A stretch of DNA of 64,000 nt from Phycisphaerales bacterium (GTDB lineage Bacteria; Planctomycetota; Phycisphaerae; Phycisphaerales; SM1A02), in assembly GCA_029260575.1 (NCBI GenBank), contig JAJDDB010000004.1, positions 186,001 to 250,000 on the forward strand, given 5' to 3'. Below, piece by piece: positions 17,305 through 27,567 of this stretch (positions are counted from its first letter, which is position 1; the number at the start of each line of letters is the position of its first letter). Under the pieces are notes generated by a model. It was not told the DNA's origin and searched no databases. It saw only the letters and a program-made list of their open reading frames with translations. The position numbers were made by a program, and so were the translations under genes.

Positions 17305-17623
17305 TGCTTCTTGGGCGCCCAGACCCAGCGGCCGTGTCACTCCGACCGTCAAATCGACAAAGAATCTCTGCACTTTCTCTGGGCCAGGTGACGTGTCTCT
17401 CGGTGCGTACGTGCCTCCCAGGCGGGTCCCGTTAGCGATCCGGACGCTTCTGGCAAACCTGGGAGGCGGCATGTCGACGCAGGGCACGGTCGGTGCCTGG
17501 GCTTCCGTTCGGCTCCAGGCGACCGCCGATCGCACATTGACAACGCGCGCCTCAGCAGCCTGACCACGCGGACGAGTCCGCCCTGGTGACGCTGTCGGTG
17601 CGCACCCGCGAAAGGAATGAAAC
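17305..17623. other. intergenic gap at the end of the phage module with a long-spaced inverted repeat
   Basis: This 319-bp gap separates the phage genes from the desaturase. It contains a perfect 10-bp inverted repeat, GCCTCCCAGG at 17413-17422 and its complement at 17458-17467, with a 35-nt spacer. A short palindrome TGGGCGCCCA lies at 17314-17323. No T-run follows either, so a standard terminator is not supported. A TTGACA at 17537-17542 has no good -10 partner. It may contain the prophage boundary. Confidence 0.5.
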
Positions 17624-18907
17624 ATGGCTAGTTTGACGACGCCCGTGCGCGCCGATCGAGAGCCCGATCGGCGCGACGAAGTATCAATGCGGCTCCAGGC
17701 CGGCGGTGTGGCCGGCCGCCTTGCTGATCGGTTCGTGACGCTCGTCTGCGGCCTCGCACCCTCAGACCAGAGGCCGCTGATGGTTTGGACGCGCCACACC
17801 TTCTATGCGGCGGTGCTCCTGTGGCTGCTCGGCGGCACGGCCGGATCGGCGCTCATCATGCTGTACCTGCCGATCTGGGCATGGCCACTTCTTGCGATCA
17901 CGCTCTTCATCACGACCGCCGGCGCGCGGGCGGGCATGCTCACCATCATGCACGACGCGATCCACATGTCGGTCGAGCACAAGCGTCCCGCGGTCCGGTG
18001 GTTCTTTGATGCCATCGGTCACCTCATGAGCACGGCGTTGTTCGTGATCGGCCAGACGCCTTATCGCGAGGGGCACGTCGGCAAGCGCGGCCATCACAAT
18101 GCCCGCATCTTCGCCACCCTCGACGATGAAGACGTGCGATTCATCTGGAGCCTTGGCTTCAAGCCGGGGATGTCCGAACGCGAATTGTGGCGGCGATTCC
18201 GGAAGCTGCGGTGGCATCCCTGGTACCACTGGACTTACCTGAAGGCCCGCTTCGAGAGCCAGATTCTCCAGGGCGCGTGGGCACGCCGTCTTGCGGTCGC
18301 CGCGTTCTGGCTCGTCCTGTTCGGGCTCGCGGCCGCCAACGGCTGGCTCATCGTGCTTCTCGTCGCGTGGGTGCTGCCCGTCACGGTCCTCTTCCAGCGG
18401 GTCGCGCTTGAGCAGTTCCTCGGTGAACACCGCTGGCTTGGCGGCCACGCCCCGGACGCTCCGACGCGCAACCTGCCGGTCAAGCTTAGCGCCGGACGGT
18501 TCGCGCTTGACGCCCCGCCAACTCCATCGGCGTCCCGCATCCGCAGCACGCTCGCGTGGATCGCTTGGTGGATCAAGCTGCTGACGGTCCACGTCCGGTT
18601 CCGTGCCCTCGTTGTCTGGGGCGACCTGGCCCACCACGACGAGCACCACGCGCACGGGCTCATGAAGATCTATCGGCGCGGGCATCGCCTGCCCCGATGG
18701 GCACAGCCCGAGATCGCGTGGATGAATATGGCGTACGGCCGCCGGCTCTATGAGGAGTACAAGCGGCCCGAGGACCCGGAGTTGAACGCATTCTGGAACG
18801 CTCCGGACCCCATCGCCGCAACGTTCGCGATGCTCAGTTCGCTCAACCCCGACGAGGTCGGCGAACCCGACTTCGACGGACTCGGACCCGGCATGATCGT
18901 GATGTAG
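17624..18907 (+). CDS. membrane fatty acid desaturase
   Basis: A 427-aa integral membrane di-iron enzyme that would introduce a double bond in acyl chains. Three histidine clusters are visible: MHDAIHM near residue 110, GKRGHHNARI near residue 152 and LAHHDEHHAHG near residue 335. Hydrophobic segments at about 60-105 and 225-260 frame them. Length is typical. The start ATG at 17624 follows GAAAGGA by about 10 nt. It reads as a host gene directly beside the phage module; carriage by the phage cannot be excluded. Confidence 0.82.
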   Translation: MASLTTPVRADREPDRRDEVSMRLQAGGVAGRLADRFVTLVCGLAPSDQRPLMVWTRHTFYAAVLLWLLGGTAGSALIMLYLPIWAWPLLAITLFITTAGARAGMLTIMHDAIHMSVEHKRPAVRWFFDAIGHLMSTALFVIGQTPYREGHVGKRGHHNARIFATLDDEDVRFIWSLGFKPGMSERELWRRFRKLRWHPWYHWTYLKARFESQILQGAWARRLAVAAFWLVLFGLAAANGWLIVLLVAWVLPVTVLFQRVALEQFLGEHRWLGGHAPDAPTRNLPVKLSAGRFALDAPPTPSASRIRSTLAWIAWWIKLLTVHVRFRALVVWGDLAHHDEHHAHGLMKIYRRGHRLPRWAQPEIAWMNMAYGRRLYEEYKRPEDPELNAFWNAPDPIAATFAMLSSLNPDEVGEPDFDGLGPGMIVM

Positions 18908-19012
18908 CCCCGCGTCCGCTGTTCTCGCCCTCACCTACCTCCCACGTGGTCGGCCAACGCCGATCACGTGGCTTTCGTCTGCACATTCCGCCCAAGCCAA
19001 GGAGCCAGATCG

Positions 19013-20011
19013 ATGAAGCACAATCCCCTCCTCCCCGTCTCCGCCGTGCTCTGCTGGAGTATGGCGTTTGCCTTCAACGGCGCGGCGCTCGCGACCGGCC
19101 TCTCCCCGACCGCGATCATCGCTGGCCGCATGTTCATCGCGGCGGCAGGGTTCATTCTGCTGTTTCGCGCGCATGTCATCCGCTACCAATCGCTCCCCCT
19201 CCGTGCGTGGCCGCGCCTCCTCGCCACCTCGGTGGTCGGCCTGATCATCTATCACTTTGCGCTGCTGTACGGTCAGCGTTTCGTCAGTGCGAGTGCGGCG
19301 GCCGTGGTCGTCATGACATCACCGGTTTGGGCGACAGCGATCAGCGTCTTGATTCGACATGAGCGTCTGACTCGAGGCCGCGTTGCGGGGCTCGCGCTCG
19401 CGACGGCAGGAGCGGTCACAGTGCTCAGCGCTGGCGGAATCGTCACTGCAGTACCGCCGCTGCACGCCACGATCGTCCTGATTGGCGCGCCAATCTCACT
19501 CGCCCTCTTCACGATCATGGCGAAACCGCTGCTCAAGCACGGCAGCGCGAATGTAACGGGCCAGTTGATCATCGTCGCGACGATTCCGATGGTGATCTTT
19601 GCGGCGATGGGCTCCGGCCTTGCGATCGCTCCCGGCGGGTCGTGGATCACAGGAACTCTGGCTGTCGGTGGGCTCGGACTCGTGAGCACGCTTCTCGGAT
19701 ACATGCTGTGGTTCGCCGGCGTTGACGCGGTCACGCGGACCGGGGGTACAGCCGCACAGGTGACAGCGTACCAATACCTTCTGCCAGTCTTCGGTGGCAT
19801 CTCCGCGTGGATCCTACTCGGTGAACCTCTCGGCTGGCGATTCGCCCTCGGGACGATGCTAGCGGTCCTCGGTGCGTACTTCGTCGTCGCGCGCCGTGGC
19901 GCCGCCGTGACGAACACCGCTCCGGAGTCCACCCTGCGCGTTTGCGTTGCCTGCCCGCATCAATCCCCCACGCGGGAATGTCCGTTTGTTCAATACTCCA
20001 ACCACGATTAG
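19013..20011 (+). CDS. EamA/DMT-family exporter
   Basis: A 332-aa protein with about ten hydrophobic segments in two EamA halves, for example SAVLCWSMAFAFNGAALATG at the start and GGLGLVSTLLGYMLWFAGVD in the second half. The ATG at 19013 has AAGGAG 8 nt upstream. Members move metabolites or amino acids outward across the inner membrane; the substrate cannot be read. The last 40 residues are a hydrophilic tail with several Cys, unusual for the family. It ends 12 nt before the sigma factor gene. Confidence 0.85.
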   Translation: MKHNPLLPVSAVLCWSMAFAFNGAALATGLSPTAIIAGRMFIAAAGFILLFRAHVIRYQSLPLRAWPRLLATSVVGLIIYHFALLYGQRFVSASAAAVVVMTSPVWATAISVLIRHERLTRGRVAGLALATAGAVTVLSAGGIVTAVPPLHATIVLIGAPISLALFTIMAKPLLKHGSANVTGQLIIVATIPMVIFAAMGSGLAIAPGGSWITGTLAVGGLGLVSTLLGYMLWFAGVDAVTRTGGTAAQVTAYQYLLPVFGGISAWILLGEPLGWRFALGTMLAVLGAYFVVARRGAAVTNTAPESTLRVCVACPHQSPTRECPFVQYSNHD

Positions 20012-20023
20012 GATTAGAGACCA

Positions 20024-20701
20024 ATGCCTGACACCTTTGAACATAGCGTGACTGCGGCTCTCGACGCGATCCGCAACGGCGAATGTGACGCCAAGGAGGC
20101 GCTCATCGCGAGCATCTACGATCATCTCCGACGTCTTGCGTATCTTCGGATGCGCGGGCGCATGGCAGGACACACGCTGCAACCGACCGCGCTCGTCAAC
20201 GAAGCGCTGATGCCCTTCTTGAACACTGACGTGCTTGTGGACCACGCCGATCGGAAGGAACTCGTCGGGGCCGTATCGGTCGCTATGAAGAACGTGTTGA
20301 TCGACCACTACCGCGCGAAGCGTCGATACAAGCGCGGCGGCGACCGAACCCGTGAACTGCACGAACTCGACAAGCTGCGAGCGGCCGATGCCTCTCCGAG
20401 CACCGACGCCGCACCGGGAAGTAACGACCCGGATGTCCTCGACCGCATGCTCGCATGGTTCCACGAGCAAGGCTTTGACATCGAGCATCTTGATGAAGCG
20501 CTCGACGACCTGCGCCGGGTCGACGAACGTTGGTTCTTCGTATGCATGCTACGCTTCTTCGCCGGGTATACTCACGAACTCACCGCAGCAACGCTCGGTG
20601 TGTCGCTGAGGACGGCTAAGGACGACTGGAAGCAGGCGAAAGCGTGGCTCCGGGTCCGGCTGGGGGAGGTCGATGGACTCCATCACACTAAGGGAGCGTG
20701 A
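20024..20701 (+). CDS. ECF-type RNA polymerase sigma factor (planctomycete ECF subfamily)
   Basis: A 225-aa sigma factor of the Sigma70_ECF (PF07638) kind. Region 2 shows LRRLAYLRMRGR and LQPTALVNEAL, then VLIDHYRAKRRYKRGG; region 4 shows TAATLGVSLRTAKDDWKQAKAWL at the C-terminus. It overlaps the kinase gene by 29 nt, so the two are co-translated. In this bacterial group such sigma factors are commonly paired with a Ser/Thr kinase rather than an anti-sigma factor, suggesting control by phosphorylation. Confidence 0.9.
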   Translation: MPDTFEHSVTAALDAIRNGECDAKEALIASIYDHLRRLAYLRMRGRMAGHTLQPTALVNEALMPFLNTDVLVDHADRKELVGAVSVAMKNVLIDHYRAKRRYKRGGDRTRELHELDKLRAADASPSTDAAPGSNDPDVLDRMLAWFHEQGFDIEHLDEALDDLRRVDERWFFVCMLRFFAGYTHELTAATLGVSLRTAKDDWKQAKAWLRVRLGEVDGLHHTKGA

Positions 20702-23700
20702 AGCGGTCTCAATCTTTCGTCGCGCGTGCGACCTTCGCGGCGATGCGCGTGCGCGGTTTCTTGACACGGCATGCGAAACTGACAGAACGCTCCGCGCCAG
20801 AGTCGATGCCCTGCTCGCTGCCCGAAGCGATAGCGCCGACGCCGTCAGTGGCGAGAGCGTTGCCGGACATCCATTGCGAATCGAGTTCGATCCAGCGCTT
20901 TCAAATGAGTCCATCGTTGGCGATCGTTACGAGCTTGTAAGTGAGCTCGGCACTGGCTCATTCGGACGCGTGTGGCAAGCGTGGGACAAGACCAATAGGG
21001 GATGGGTCGCACTGAAAATCCTCTACCGATGGGCTGACTCGGCGAAACTCGAGACACGCGCGCGGCATGAAGTACAGCTTCAGTTCGGCATCCGCCACGC
21101 CAATGTGGTACGAGTCCTCGACGCCGGGCATGATTCGAAGCTGGACATCCACTTCATCGTCATGGAATTGTGCTGTCGGAGCGTTGATGAGCCTGAGCGG
21201 GCAGGCGGCGAGCGGCCCGCTGTGGCGGTCGGTTCGAGTCTTTGGACCGACGCATTGCACGATGGCGCCTTCGGTGCGCCGCGGTACACACCGCGCGATG
21301 TGGTCAGCGTCATGTGCGAGGTGTGTGAGGGTGTTGCGGAAGCCCATCGAAAGGGTCGTGCTCACGGTGACATCAGCCCGGGCAATGTGCTGATAGCGCC
21401 TTCGGGCGCCGACGAGACGCACGGACCGGCTATGGTCGCGGACTTTGGATTCGCACGTCACAACGACGATGCCGACGACGGGGTACTAGGTGGCGGTCTC
21501 GGCACACCCGGATTCGCCGCGCCCGAGCGTGCTGAGGGTCCAAGCCCACAGACGGACATCTTTAGCCTCGGCGCGCTAATGTACTTCTTGCTCGAGGGCG
21601 AGCGGCCCTATCGCTCAACCGGTCAGACTGACGACGAAGCACACGAGATTGCCGAGCGGATTCGTGACGGTGAACCACCGCGGTCGTTCACCAGGAACGT
21701 GCCGCCTGCGCTGCGCGGAATCTGTTTGAAATCAATGGCGAGCCGAGAAGAAGATCGATATCGCGACGTCACCAGTCTGCAGGTGGAATTGCAAGCCTAT
21801 CTGGCGTTCCGTCCGACGTCGTTTGATACGTCGTGGCGCACCCGCGTTGCACTTGCGTATCGTCGCTCGCGAGCGCCCATCCACGTGGGCAGTCTCGCGC
21901 TCGTGATCATCGTCGTCGCGACCGTGCTGTACTTGACGAGTCTGTTCAACAAGAACCGGCAGCTCGAGCAGCGACGCGTGGCTGCACTGACGACTGTCGT
22001 GAACGCGCACATAGATCAGGGGCGGCGCCAGCTCGTTGCTGGCGACTTGTTGCCAGCGATGTGGTATCTTGTGGAGGCGCTGCGCGAGGCGGAGGGCGAG
22101 GAGATAAGCGCCGTTCCGACACGCGTTCTCCTTGGTGAGGTCTCCCGCCGCCTTCCCCTCATGGCCACGATCCCATTCAACGACGACATCGCCGACATGC
22201 GAGTGGACGATGGAGGCGACCGAGTCGTGGTGCGCACTTTCGGAGGCAGCGTTCGCTGTTTCTCGGCTGAAACCGGGGAGGAGATCTGTGCGATCACCAC
22301 AGATGGCGTGGATCACATCGACGGATTTGACTTATCTCCGACCGGCGATCGTGTGGTCACGTTCTCGTGGGACGAGGATTATGTGCGCCTCTGGGATGCT
22401 GAGACCGGTACGCCAATAGCCGAGACGATCGAGACCGGATCACGTGTACGCTGCGTGCGGATGGCGCGATTCGACGAGCTGTCCACGTTCATGCGTTCGA
22501 CCGAGCGGCCGAGCGTGCGGTGCTTCGCCACCGGTCACGAGGACGGCATCGTCCGTATCTGGAGTGCGATAGACGGTGCAGCTATTTGGAATATTCCGCT
22601 CGGTCACGCACCGATCAACGGGTTGGAGTTCTCGCCAGACGGAACGATCCTTGCCGTTTGGGGCGGAAGCGGACATCTCGGCTTCTTCGAATGCAATCCG
22701 AATCGCACGGGCGCCACGATCCACGAGTTATTCGAGTTGGGTACGTCCGCCTCAGGACGCTTCAGCTCCGACGGCTCGATATTCGCCGCCATACACGCGG
22801 TCAAGGTCGTTTCACTGTGGAATGCCCGATCTGGCACCGGGCTCGCGCTGTTGTCCGACTTGGAAGACATAGGGCGAGATCCTGTGGAGGTCGGCCCGAG
22901 TTGGCTGCTTCCTCCCCTCGCAGCACCCACCGCGGATGGCAAGGCAGTCCTGACCGCGCGACTGCGGCCCGTCGGTGTCGATGACGCCGCTGCCGGGCGA
23001 GATCCGGTGTCGCTCGTTGTGCGCTGGGATGTGGCGACTCGAGCGTCGCACGTCCTTGAGACCGTGCCCGACCGGCCGGTCGCAGCGCTTGCGTGCTCGC
23101 CGGACGGTCGCCTCTTCGCCGTCGGCGGCGAGGATCCCGTGATTCGAGTCTATCGACAGGCATGGCAGGAGCCGTTACTCGTGGCCGAGTTGCACGGCCA
23201 TCAGCGGACCGTGGAGTCGCTCGTGTTTGCGCAGCGCGGTGACCGGCTCGTCTCCATGGGTGCGGATAGGACAGTCCGCGTCTGGGATACTTCGGAGGAG
23301 AAGATCCAGGTCCAGGCCATGCCTGAGCCGCTGCGCCAGCCGGCACTGGCAGTGAGCGCGGACGGCCACAGAGCCGTGGTTGAGGATGGATCGGGTGCTC
23401 CGAAGTTGGTCGACGTGAGAACCAGAAATGTGATCACATTAGCTGGGCATCGAGGCCCCATAGACATCGCCGCGTTCAGCCCCGACGGGGCGCTCGTGGC
23501 TACGGGCGCGACGTTTCGAGAGCGTGGACGCGAAGCGCGCATCATCATGTGGGACGCGGAATCCGGCGAACGAATCGGCGCGATCGAGCCGGGTCTCTTC
23601 AAGGCGCCCGAGGGGGGATGGAGTGGAAGTTGGAACAGTAGTATGGCCTTCAGCCATGATGGGCAGCATCTCACTATCGGTGTCCAGAACATGTTTGGCC

Positions 23701-24473
23701 TGGTATTCGATGCACACACGCTGGAGCAGAGAGGCGTCGTGGCTGTGGCGAGCATGCCGCCGCCTCGCACGAGAAGCACTAAACAACTCCTCGCTATGAC
23801 GAGCCAGCCGCTGGCTGACATAGGGATCGGCCACGACATGCCCGTTCCGATTCTCACTGCAGGAGCAGACGGTGCGACAGTAGTGTCCGCGGGCTTTGAC
23901 GCATCAGTACGCCTTTGGGACGTGGACTCTGGAACTCTTCAACAAACGCTCACCGGCCCACATCGCTACAGCATTGACGCTGTCGCGATCAATGCAAGTG
24001 GGACGCGATGTGTAGCAGCAGATAAGGATCTTCTCGCGTGTTGGGAGATCGCCCCATCCGGCGCGACGCTCCTGTGGAGCAGACGCCGTCCCACCGTGAC
24101 AGCGCTGGCATTCTCTCAGCAGGGCTTGCTTGCGGCCGGTTGCAGCAGCGGTGCCGTGTCGCTCCATGCGGCTGATAACGGGCGCCTCCTTCTTGAGCGA
24201 ACACTAGACGACGGCGCAATCCGCGAACTGCACTTCACGCCCGACGGCGCTACGGTGACAGCACTGACGACAGCGGGACGGCTACGGCAGTGGCATATCC
24301 AATCCGAGCGGCGAACTTTCGCCGAACTGCTGCGGTTCAGGGATCGCAACATCCCGCTCCGCCTGCGCTCGGGTGCTCTAGAGGAAAACGTCCTCGTCTT
24401 CAAACGATCCGATCGCACAGTTGCACGCACGACCTTGGGACCGCGTCTTCCCCCAGGCGAGATCGGCGACTGA
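20673..24473 (+). CDS. Ser/Thr protein kinase with membrane segment and WD40 propeller
   Basis: A 1266-aa sensor kinase. The kinase domain spans residues about 85-380: glycine loop GTGSFGRVW (93-101), VALK with Lys115, a catalytic loop HGDISPGNVL (231-240, HGD in place of HRD) and ADFGFA (256-261). One membrane helix lies at about 404-425. The rest, about 490-1230, is a string of WD40 blades with repeated W-D ends such as VRLWDAETG, VRVWDTSEE and VRLWDVDSG. The propeller would face the periplasm. It overlaps the upstream sigma gene by 29 nt, which points to a shared signalling pathway. Confidence 0.9.
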   Translation: MDSITLREREAVSIFRRACDLRGDARARFLDTACETDRTLRARVDALLAARSDSADAVSGESVAGHPLRIEFDPALSNESIVGDRYELVSELGTGSFGRVWQAWDKTNRGWVALKILYRWADSAKLETRARHEVQLQFGIRHANVVRVLDAGHDSKLDIHFIVMELCCRSVDEPERAGGERPAVAVGSSLWTDALHDGAFGAPRYTPRDVVSVMCEVCEGVAEAHRKGRAHGDISPGNVLIAPSGADETHGPAMVADFGFARHNDDADDGVLGGGLGTPGFAAPERAEGPSPQTDIFSLGALMYFLLEGERPYRSTGQTDDEAHEIAERIRDGEPPRSFTRNVPPALRGICLKSMASREEDRYRDVTSLQVELQAYLAFRPTSFDTSWRTRVALAYRRSRAPIHVGSLALVIIVVATVLYLTSLFNKNRQLEQRRVAALTTVVNAHIDQGRRQLVAGDLLPAMWYLVEALREAEGEEISAVPTRVLLGEVSRRLPLMATIPFNDDIADMRVDDGGDRVVVRTFGGSVRCFSAETGEEICAITTDGVDHIDGFDLSPTGDRVVTFSWDEDYVRLWDAETGTPIAETIETGSRVRCVRMARFDELSTFMRSTERPSVRCFATGHEDGIVRIWSAIDGAAIWNIPLGHAPINGLEFSPDGTILAVWGGSGHLGFFECNPNRTGATIHELFELGTSASGRFSSDGSIFAAIHAVKVVSLWNARSGTGLALLSDLEDIGRDPVEVGPSWLLPPLAAPTADGKAVLTARLRPVGVDDAAAGRDPVSLVVRWDVATRASHVLETVPDRPVAALACSPDGRLFAVGGEDPVIRVYRQAWQEPLLVAELHGHQRTVESLVFAQRGDRLVSMGADRTVRVWDTSEEKIQVQAMPEPLRQPALAVSADGHRAVVEDGSGAPKLVDVRTRNVITLAGHRGPIDIAAFSPDGALVATGATFRERGREARIIMWDAESGERIGAIEPGLFKAPEGGWSGSWNSSMAFSHDGQHLTIGVQNMFGLVFDAHTLEQRGVVAVASMPPPRTRSTKQLLAMTSQPLADIGIGHDMPVPILTAGADGATVVSAGFDASVRLWDVDSGTLQQTLTGPHRYSIDAVAINASGTRCVAADKDLLACWEIAPSGATLLWSRRRPTVTALAFSQQGLLAAGCSSGAVSLHAADNGRLLLERTLDDGAIRELHFTPDGATVTALTTAGRLRQWHIQSERRTFAELLRFRDRNIPLRLRSGALEENVLVFKRSDRTVARTTLGPRLPPGEIGD

Positions 24474-24480
24474 ACACCAA

Positions 24481-27400
24481 CTACTCATCGATCCGCTCCA
24501 ACTCGATAGTCGAGCGAGAGTGGATTGCGCGCGTGGAGGAGGCCAGCGACGACTCCATGACGAACACGTACTTCACGACCTCGCCGCGTTCCGGGTCCCA
24601 GTCAATTAACTCCTGGGAAACACCGCTTGATCGCAGCTGTGACGAGCGGACACTCGCGATCTGGCGCAGTACTCCCTGACCCTCGATCAGGGCACGACCG
24701 CCCGTGGTCTCCTTGATGGTATAAGAGACGTCATGGAAGACCTCTCCGTCTTTGTCCCACGGAGCGGTTGCGCTCCACGTCTCGCCGACGAGCGCAGATC
24801 CAGCCTCGGATCGAACCCCGAAGCACGGCCTATACTCAAGGTCGTACGCCACCTCGGGGCCCGCCCGGCCCGCGATTTGCCACTGTGCGTCGACGATCCG
24901 GCCACTGGTGTCGAGTTCGAGGACGAGTGCGTCGGGCAGGCGGTCGGTCTGGTGTTCCTCGGGCGCCGCATCCCCTGTACGCTTGCTCGCACGTGCACGC
25001 TGCACTCTCACCTCGGCCCGTGCCCCCTTCGGAGTTGCTTCGACGATACGGATGGTGAAGTCGCGTTCGCTCTCGACGACGCGCCGCGCCGCCTCATCCG
25101 GCCCGTCGCGCCCGACCGGTACCAGTGAGTCCCGGCGCCGCAGCCTGTAACTCACGACGCGCCCTTGTTCGAGATTCGGCCTCAGGTTAACCATCGTCCC
25201 GTAGCTCACCGTCGGCAGTGATGCGGCCGCGTCCGTTCGCGTCAGACGTAGCGACCACTCGAAGTCGCCGCCGATTTCGATGTTCCCTACCCGAGAGCGG
25301 TTGGCCATTACGGCATTGGTGTCGAGCCTGCGCAGAATCCCTGTCTCGTCGCGCTCGACGTGGCCACTGACACGCAGTGCGTTCGTACCACCGCTCTCGT
25401 CCTCGTTCTCCGCGCTTCCGGAGAGTTCGATCGTGGTCGCTGTCCTACCTGCGACGCGAATGCGCTGGCTAATCTCGATCGGGATTTCCGACCCGTCACG
25501 CAACGGGAACCGCACGGTGTCGGACCGAGCCTCCCCAGGCACCGCCGTGATCGGTTCCACTGAGAGGAGTGGAGCAAACCAGAACCCGACTTGGCGAGAA
25601 TCCTCGAACCCGCTCATCACCTCCGGGAAGGGGAGCGAGGCGAGCAGCGTACCGTCGTGCGCGCGTCGAACCAGAACTGGAGTCTCGACGAACTTCTGCA
25701 TCGCCGCGGCAATTGCCGGCTCGACCGTGCAGCGATCGGCGTTCGTCGAATCGAATACGACACGTGCGTCGTCCCTCGCCCATGTGCACAGGATCGGATC
25801 GAGCCACATCTCCACGAGCGTGGGCTCACCCGGCGCGTCGATATCGCGCACGTGCAGATTCGCCTCGAGCACAACGTGCGTTTCCCGGCCCACACCCTGC
25901 GAAGTTCCCTGACGCATAAAGGGCACGAACTTGTGTCGAAAGACGAGCTGATACGATCGAGTCGCGTTCGCGCCGCTCCCCTGCGCCGGCGCTGACCTAT
26001 GCGACGTCGGGGCATCGATCGCTGCCTGCGATTGCTTCACTCTTGCGGCTCGCCCCTCGGCGCCGCCTAGGTACATGATCACGGCTAGGTCACCGTCGTC
26101 CGCTTCCCGGATCCAAGCGACGAGGGGCCGCAGCCGGTCGTGCTTCGCGTGGGCGTGCGCCGCAGCACGGGCCGCCAATGCCTGCGACTCATCGCGCTCG
26201 ACGTCATCGACCGTCCGGCGAATGGCCGCCAGCATCCTATCGACTTCTACAGGCAGTTCCAGCGATGCATACGCATCGGCGACGTCAACTAGGAGCGATA
26301 CGATGCCCGAACTCGCTGGCTCCTGCTCGATCAGCAACTCGACCTCGCCGAATCGGCGCCGAGCATCTGAAACATCGCCGCGCGCCATCTGAATCCGCGC
26401 GCACCAAAGGCGAGCCTCGATCGCGCTCCTGCGAAACGTCTCACGGCGCATCGCCTCGATCTTGCGCTCTAAGCCTTCCAGGTCGTATCCCATGTCGGCG
26501 CTCGCCTCAGCAAACTCAGTTGTAGTCGCGCGCACTTCCTCAGCTATACGAAAGGCCTCATCCTGTTCTCCCCGTGCGGCGAGCACCTTCGAGAGAGCGA
26601 GCTGTACTGACGGTCGATGGATACTCGGTTGCATCAATGACAGCGTATTTCGCCCGTTCTCGATGTCGCCGTGCTCGAGTTCAGCCTCCGCAACGGTCCT
26701 GAGAGCGAAGGCGCGCGTGAGGTCATCGTCCTGTGTTCGAGCAGCGAGGGTCCGCGCCGTAGCAAGACTGGACACCGCCCCGGATTCGTCGCCGGCCTCG
26801 AACTGCGCAGCTGCGATATCGATCCATGCTCGGTGGCCGTGTTGGCTCCGAGCCTCCGGGCCGAGCTGCGCGATAACGTCGTGTGCCGCCGCAAGGTCAT
26901 TCAACCGGCCATAGAGGACAGCGATCTGCGCGATATCGTCGTCGAAGTCATCGGAGAACATCGCTGCCATGTCCGCCGGCGTCGCCCGACGCAGCATCGC
27001 CAGCGCACGATCCGCATTCCGTCGTGCGCGATCGGTCTCTCCTGCAACGATCAATGCATCCGCAATCATGCGGAACGAGAATGCTGATGGCTGAAGCAGA
27101 TGGATCGACCCGGCCTCTTCTTCGGCGAGGGCGTGCTCGCCTACCAGCGCGAGAATGGTGGCTACCTCTGTCCGGATCGTTGTTTGGTGGAGCGGGTTCT
27201 CGATCAGCGAGCAGGCTTCTCGAGCAGCTTGAGCGGCGTGCCGCGCCCGCACGACATCGCCCGTCGCGAGCCACTGGCGCGTGAAGTGGCACAGGTAGAG
27301 CGCCCTGAGGTACGGCTCGGCTTGACGCAAGGCTGCTGCTTCGGCGCGGTTAAGCAACTCAGGCGAGCGCGTCTGATCCTTTACATCAACTGCCGCTTCG

Positions 27401-27567
27401 CAGACGGTGTACAGCGCGGCCATTGTTTGGTCATCTTCCGGCCGCCCATCGATGATCTCGATTGCACGATCGAGCCACCAACCGGGTTCTTCAGCGGAGG
27501 TGCCAGCCTTGGCAACGCCGACGAGGAGCAAGAGCACAGCGCCACCGATTGCACTTCGCAGTCTCAT
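24481..27567 (-). CDS. large secreted TPR-type protein
   Basis: A 1028-aa protein; the start at 27567 gives a signal peptide (MRLRSAIGGAVLLLLVGVAKA). Residues about 40-480 are an Ala/Arg/Glu-rich helical array with repeated TPR-like patterns (for example AFSFRMIADALIVAGETDRA). The C-terminal half, about 520-1028, is beta-rich with charged stretches and no recognised enzyme motif. It ends 7 nt from the end of the kinase gene in a convergent arrangement. A role in the periplasm is inferred. A longer version beginning at 27591 is less likely. Confidence 0.7.
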   Translation of the reverse strand: MRLRSAIGGAVLLLLVGVAKAGTSAEEPGWWLDRAIEIIDGRPEDDQTMAALYTVCEAAVDVKDQTRSPELLNRAEAAALRQAEPYLRALYLCHFTRQWLATGDVVRARHAAQAAREACSLIENPLHQTTIRTEVATILALVGEHALAEEEAGSIHLLQPSAFSFRMIADALIVAGETDRARRNADRALAMLRRATPADMAAMFSDDFDDDIAQIAVLYGRLNDLAAAHDVIAQLGPEARSQHGHRAWIDIAAAQFEAGDESGAVSSLATARTLAARTQDDDLTRAFALRTVAEAELEHGDIENGRNTLSLMQPSIHRPSVQLALSKVLAARGEQDEAFRIAEEVRATTTEFAEASADMGYDLEGLERKIEAMRRETFRRSAIEARLWCARIQMARGDVSDARRRFGEVELLIEQEPASSGIVSLLVDVADAYASLELPVEVDRMLAAIRRTVDDVERDESQALAARAAAHAHAKHDRLRPLVAWIREADDGDLAVIMYLGGAEGRAARVKQSQAAIDAPTSHRSAPAQGSGANATRSYQLVFRHKFVPFMRQGTSQGVGRETHVVLEANLHVRDIDAPGEPTLVEMWLDPILCTWARDDARVVFDSTNADRCTVEPAIAAAMQKFVETPVLVRRAHDGTLLASLPFPEVMSGFEDSRQVGFWFAPLLSVEPITAVPGEARSDTVRFPLRDGSEIPIEISQRIRVAGRTATTIELSGSAENEDESGGTNALRVSGHVERDETGILRRLDTNAVMANRSRVGNIEIGGDFEWSLRLTRTDAAASLPTVSYGTMVNLRPNLEQGRVVSYRLRRRDSLVPVGRDGPDEAARRVVESERDFTIRIVEATPKGARAEVRVQRARASKRTGDAAPEEHQTDRLPDALVLELDTSGRIVDAQWQIAGRAGPEVAYDLEYRPCFGVRSEAGSALVGETWSATAPWDKDGEVFHDVSYTIKETTGGRALIEGQGVLRQIASVRSSQLRSSGVSQELIDWDPERGEVVKYVFVMESSLASSTRAIHSRSTIELERIDE

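Noticed and set aside
17413-17467. Rho-independent terminator at the end of the phage operon
   Set aside because: The 10-bp arms are separated by 35 nt and are not followed by a T-run.
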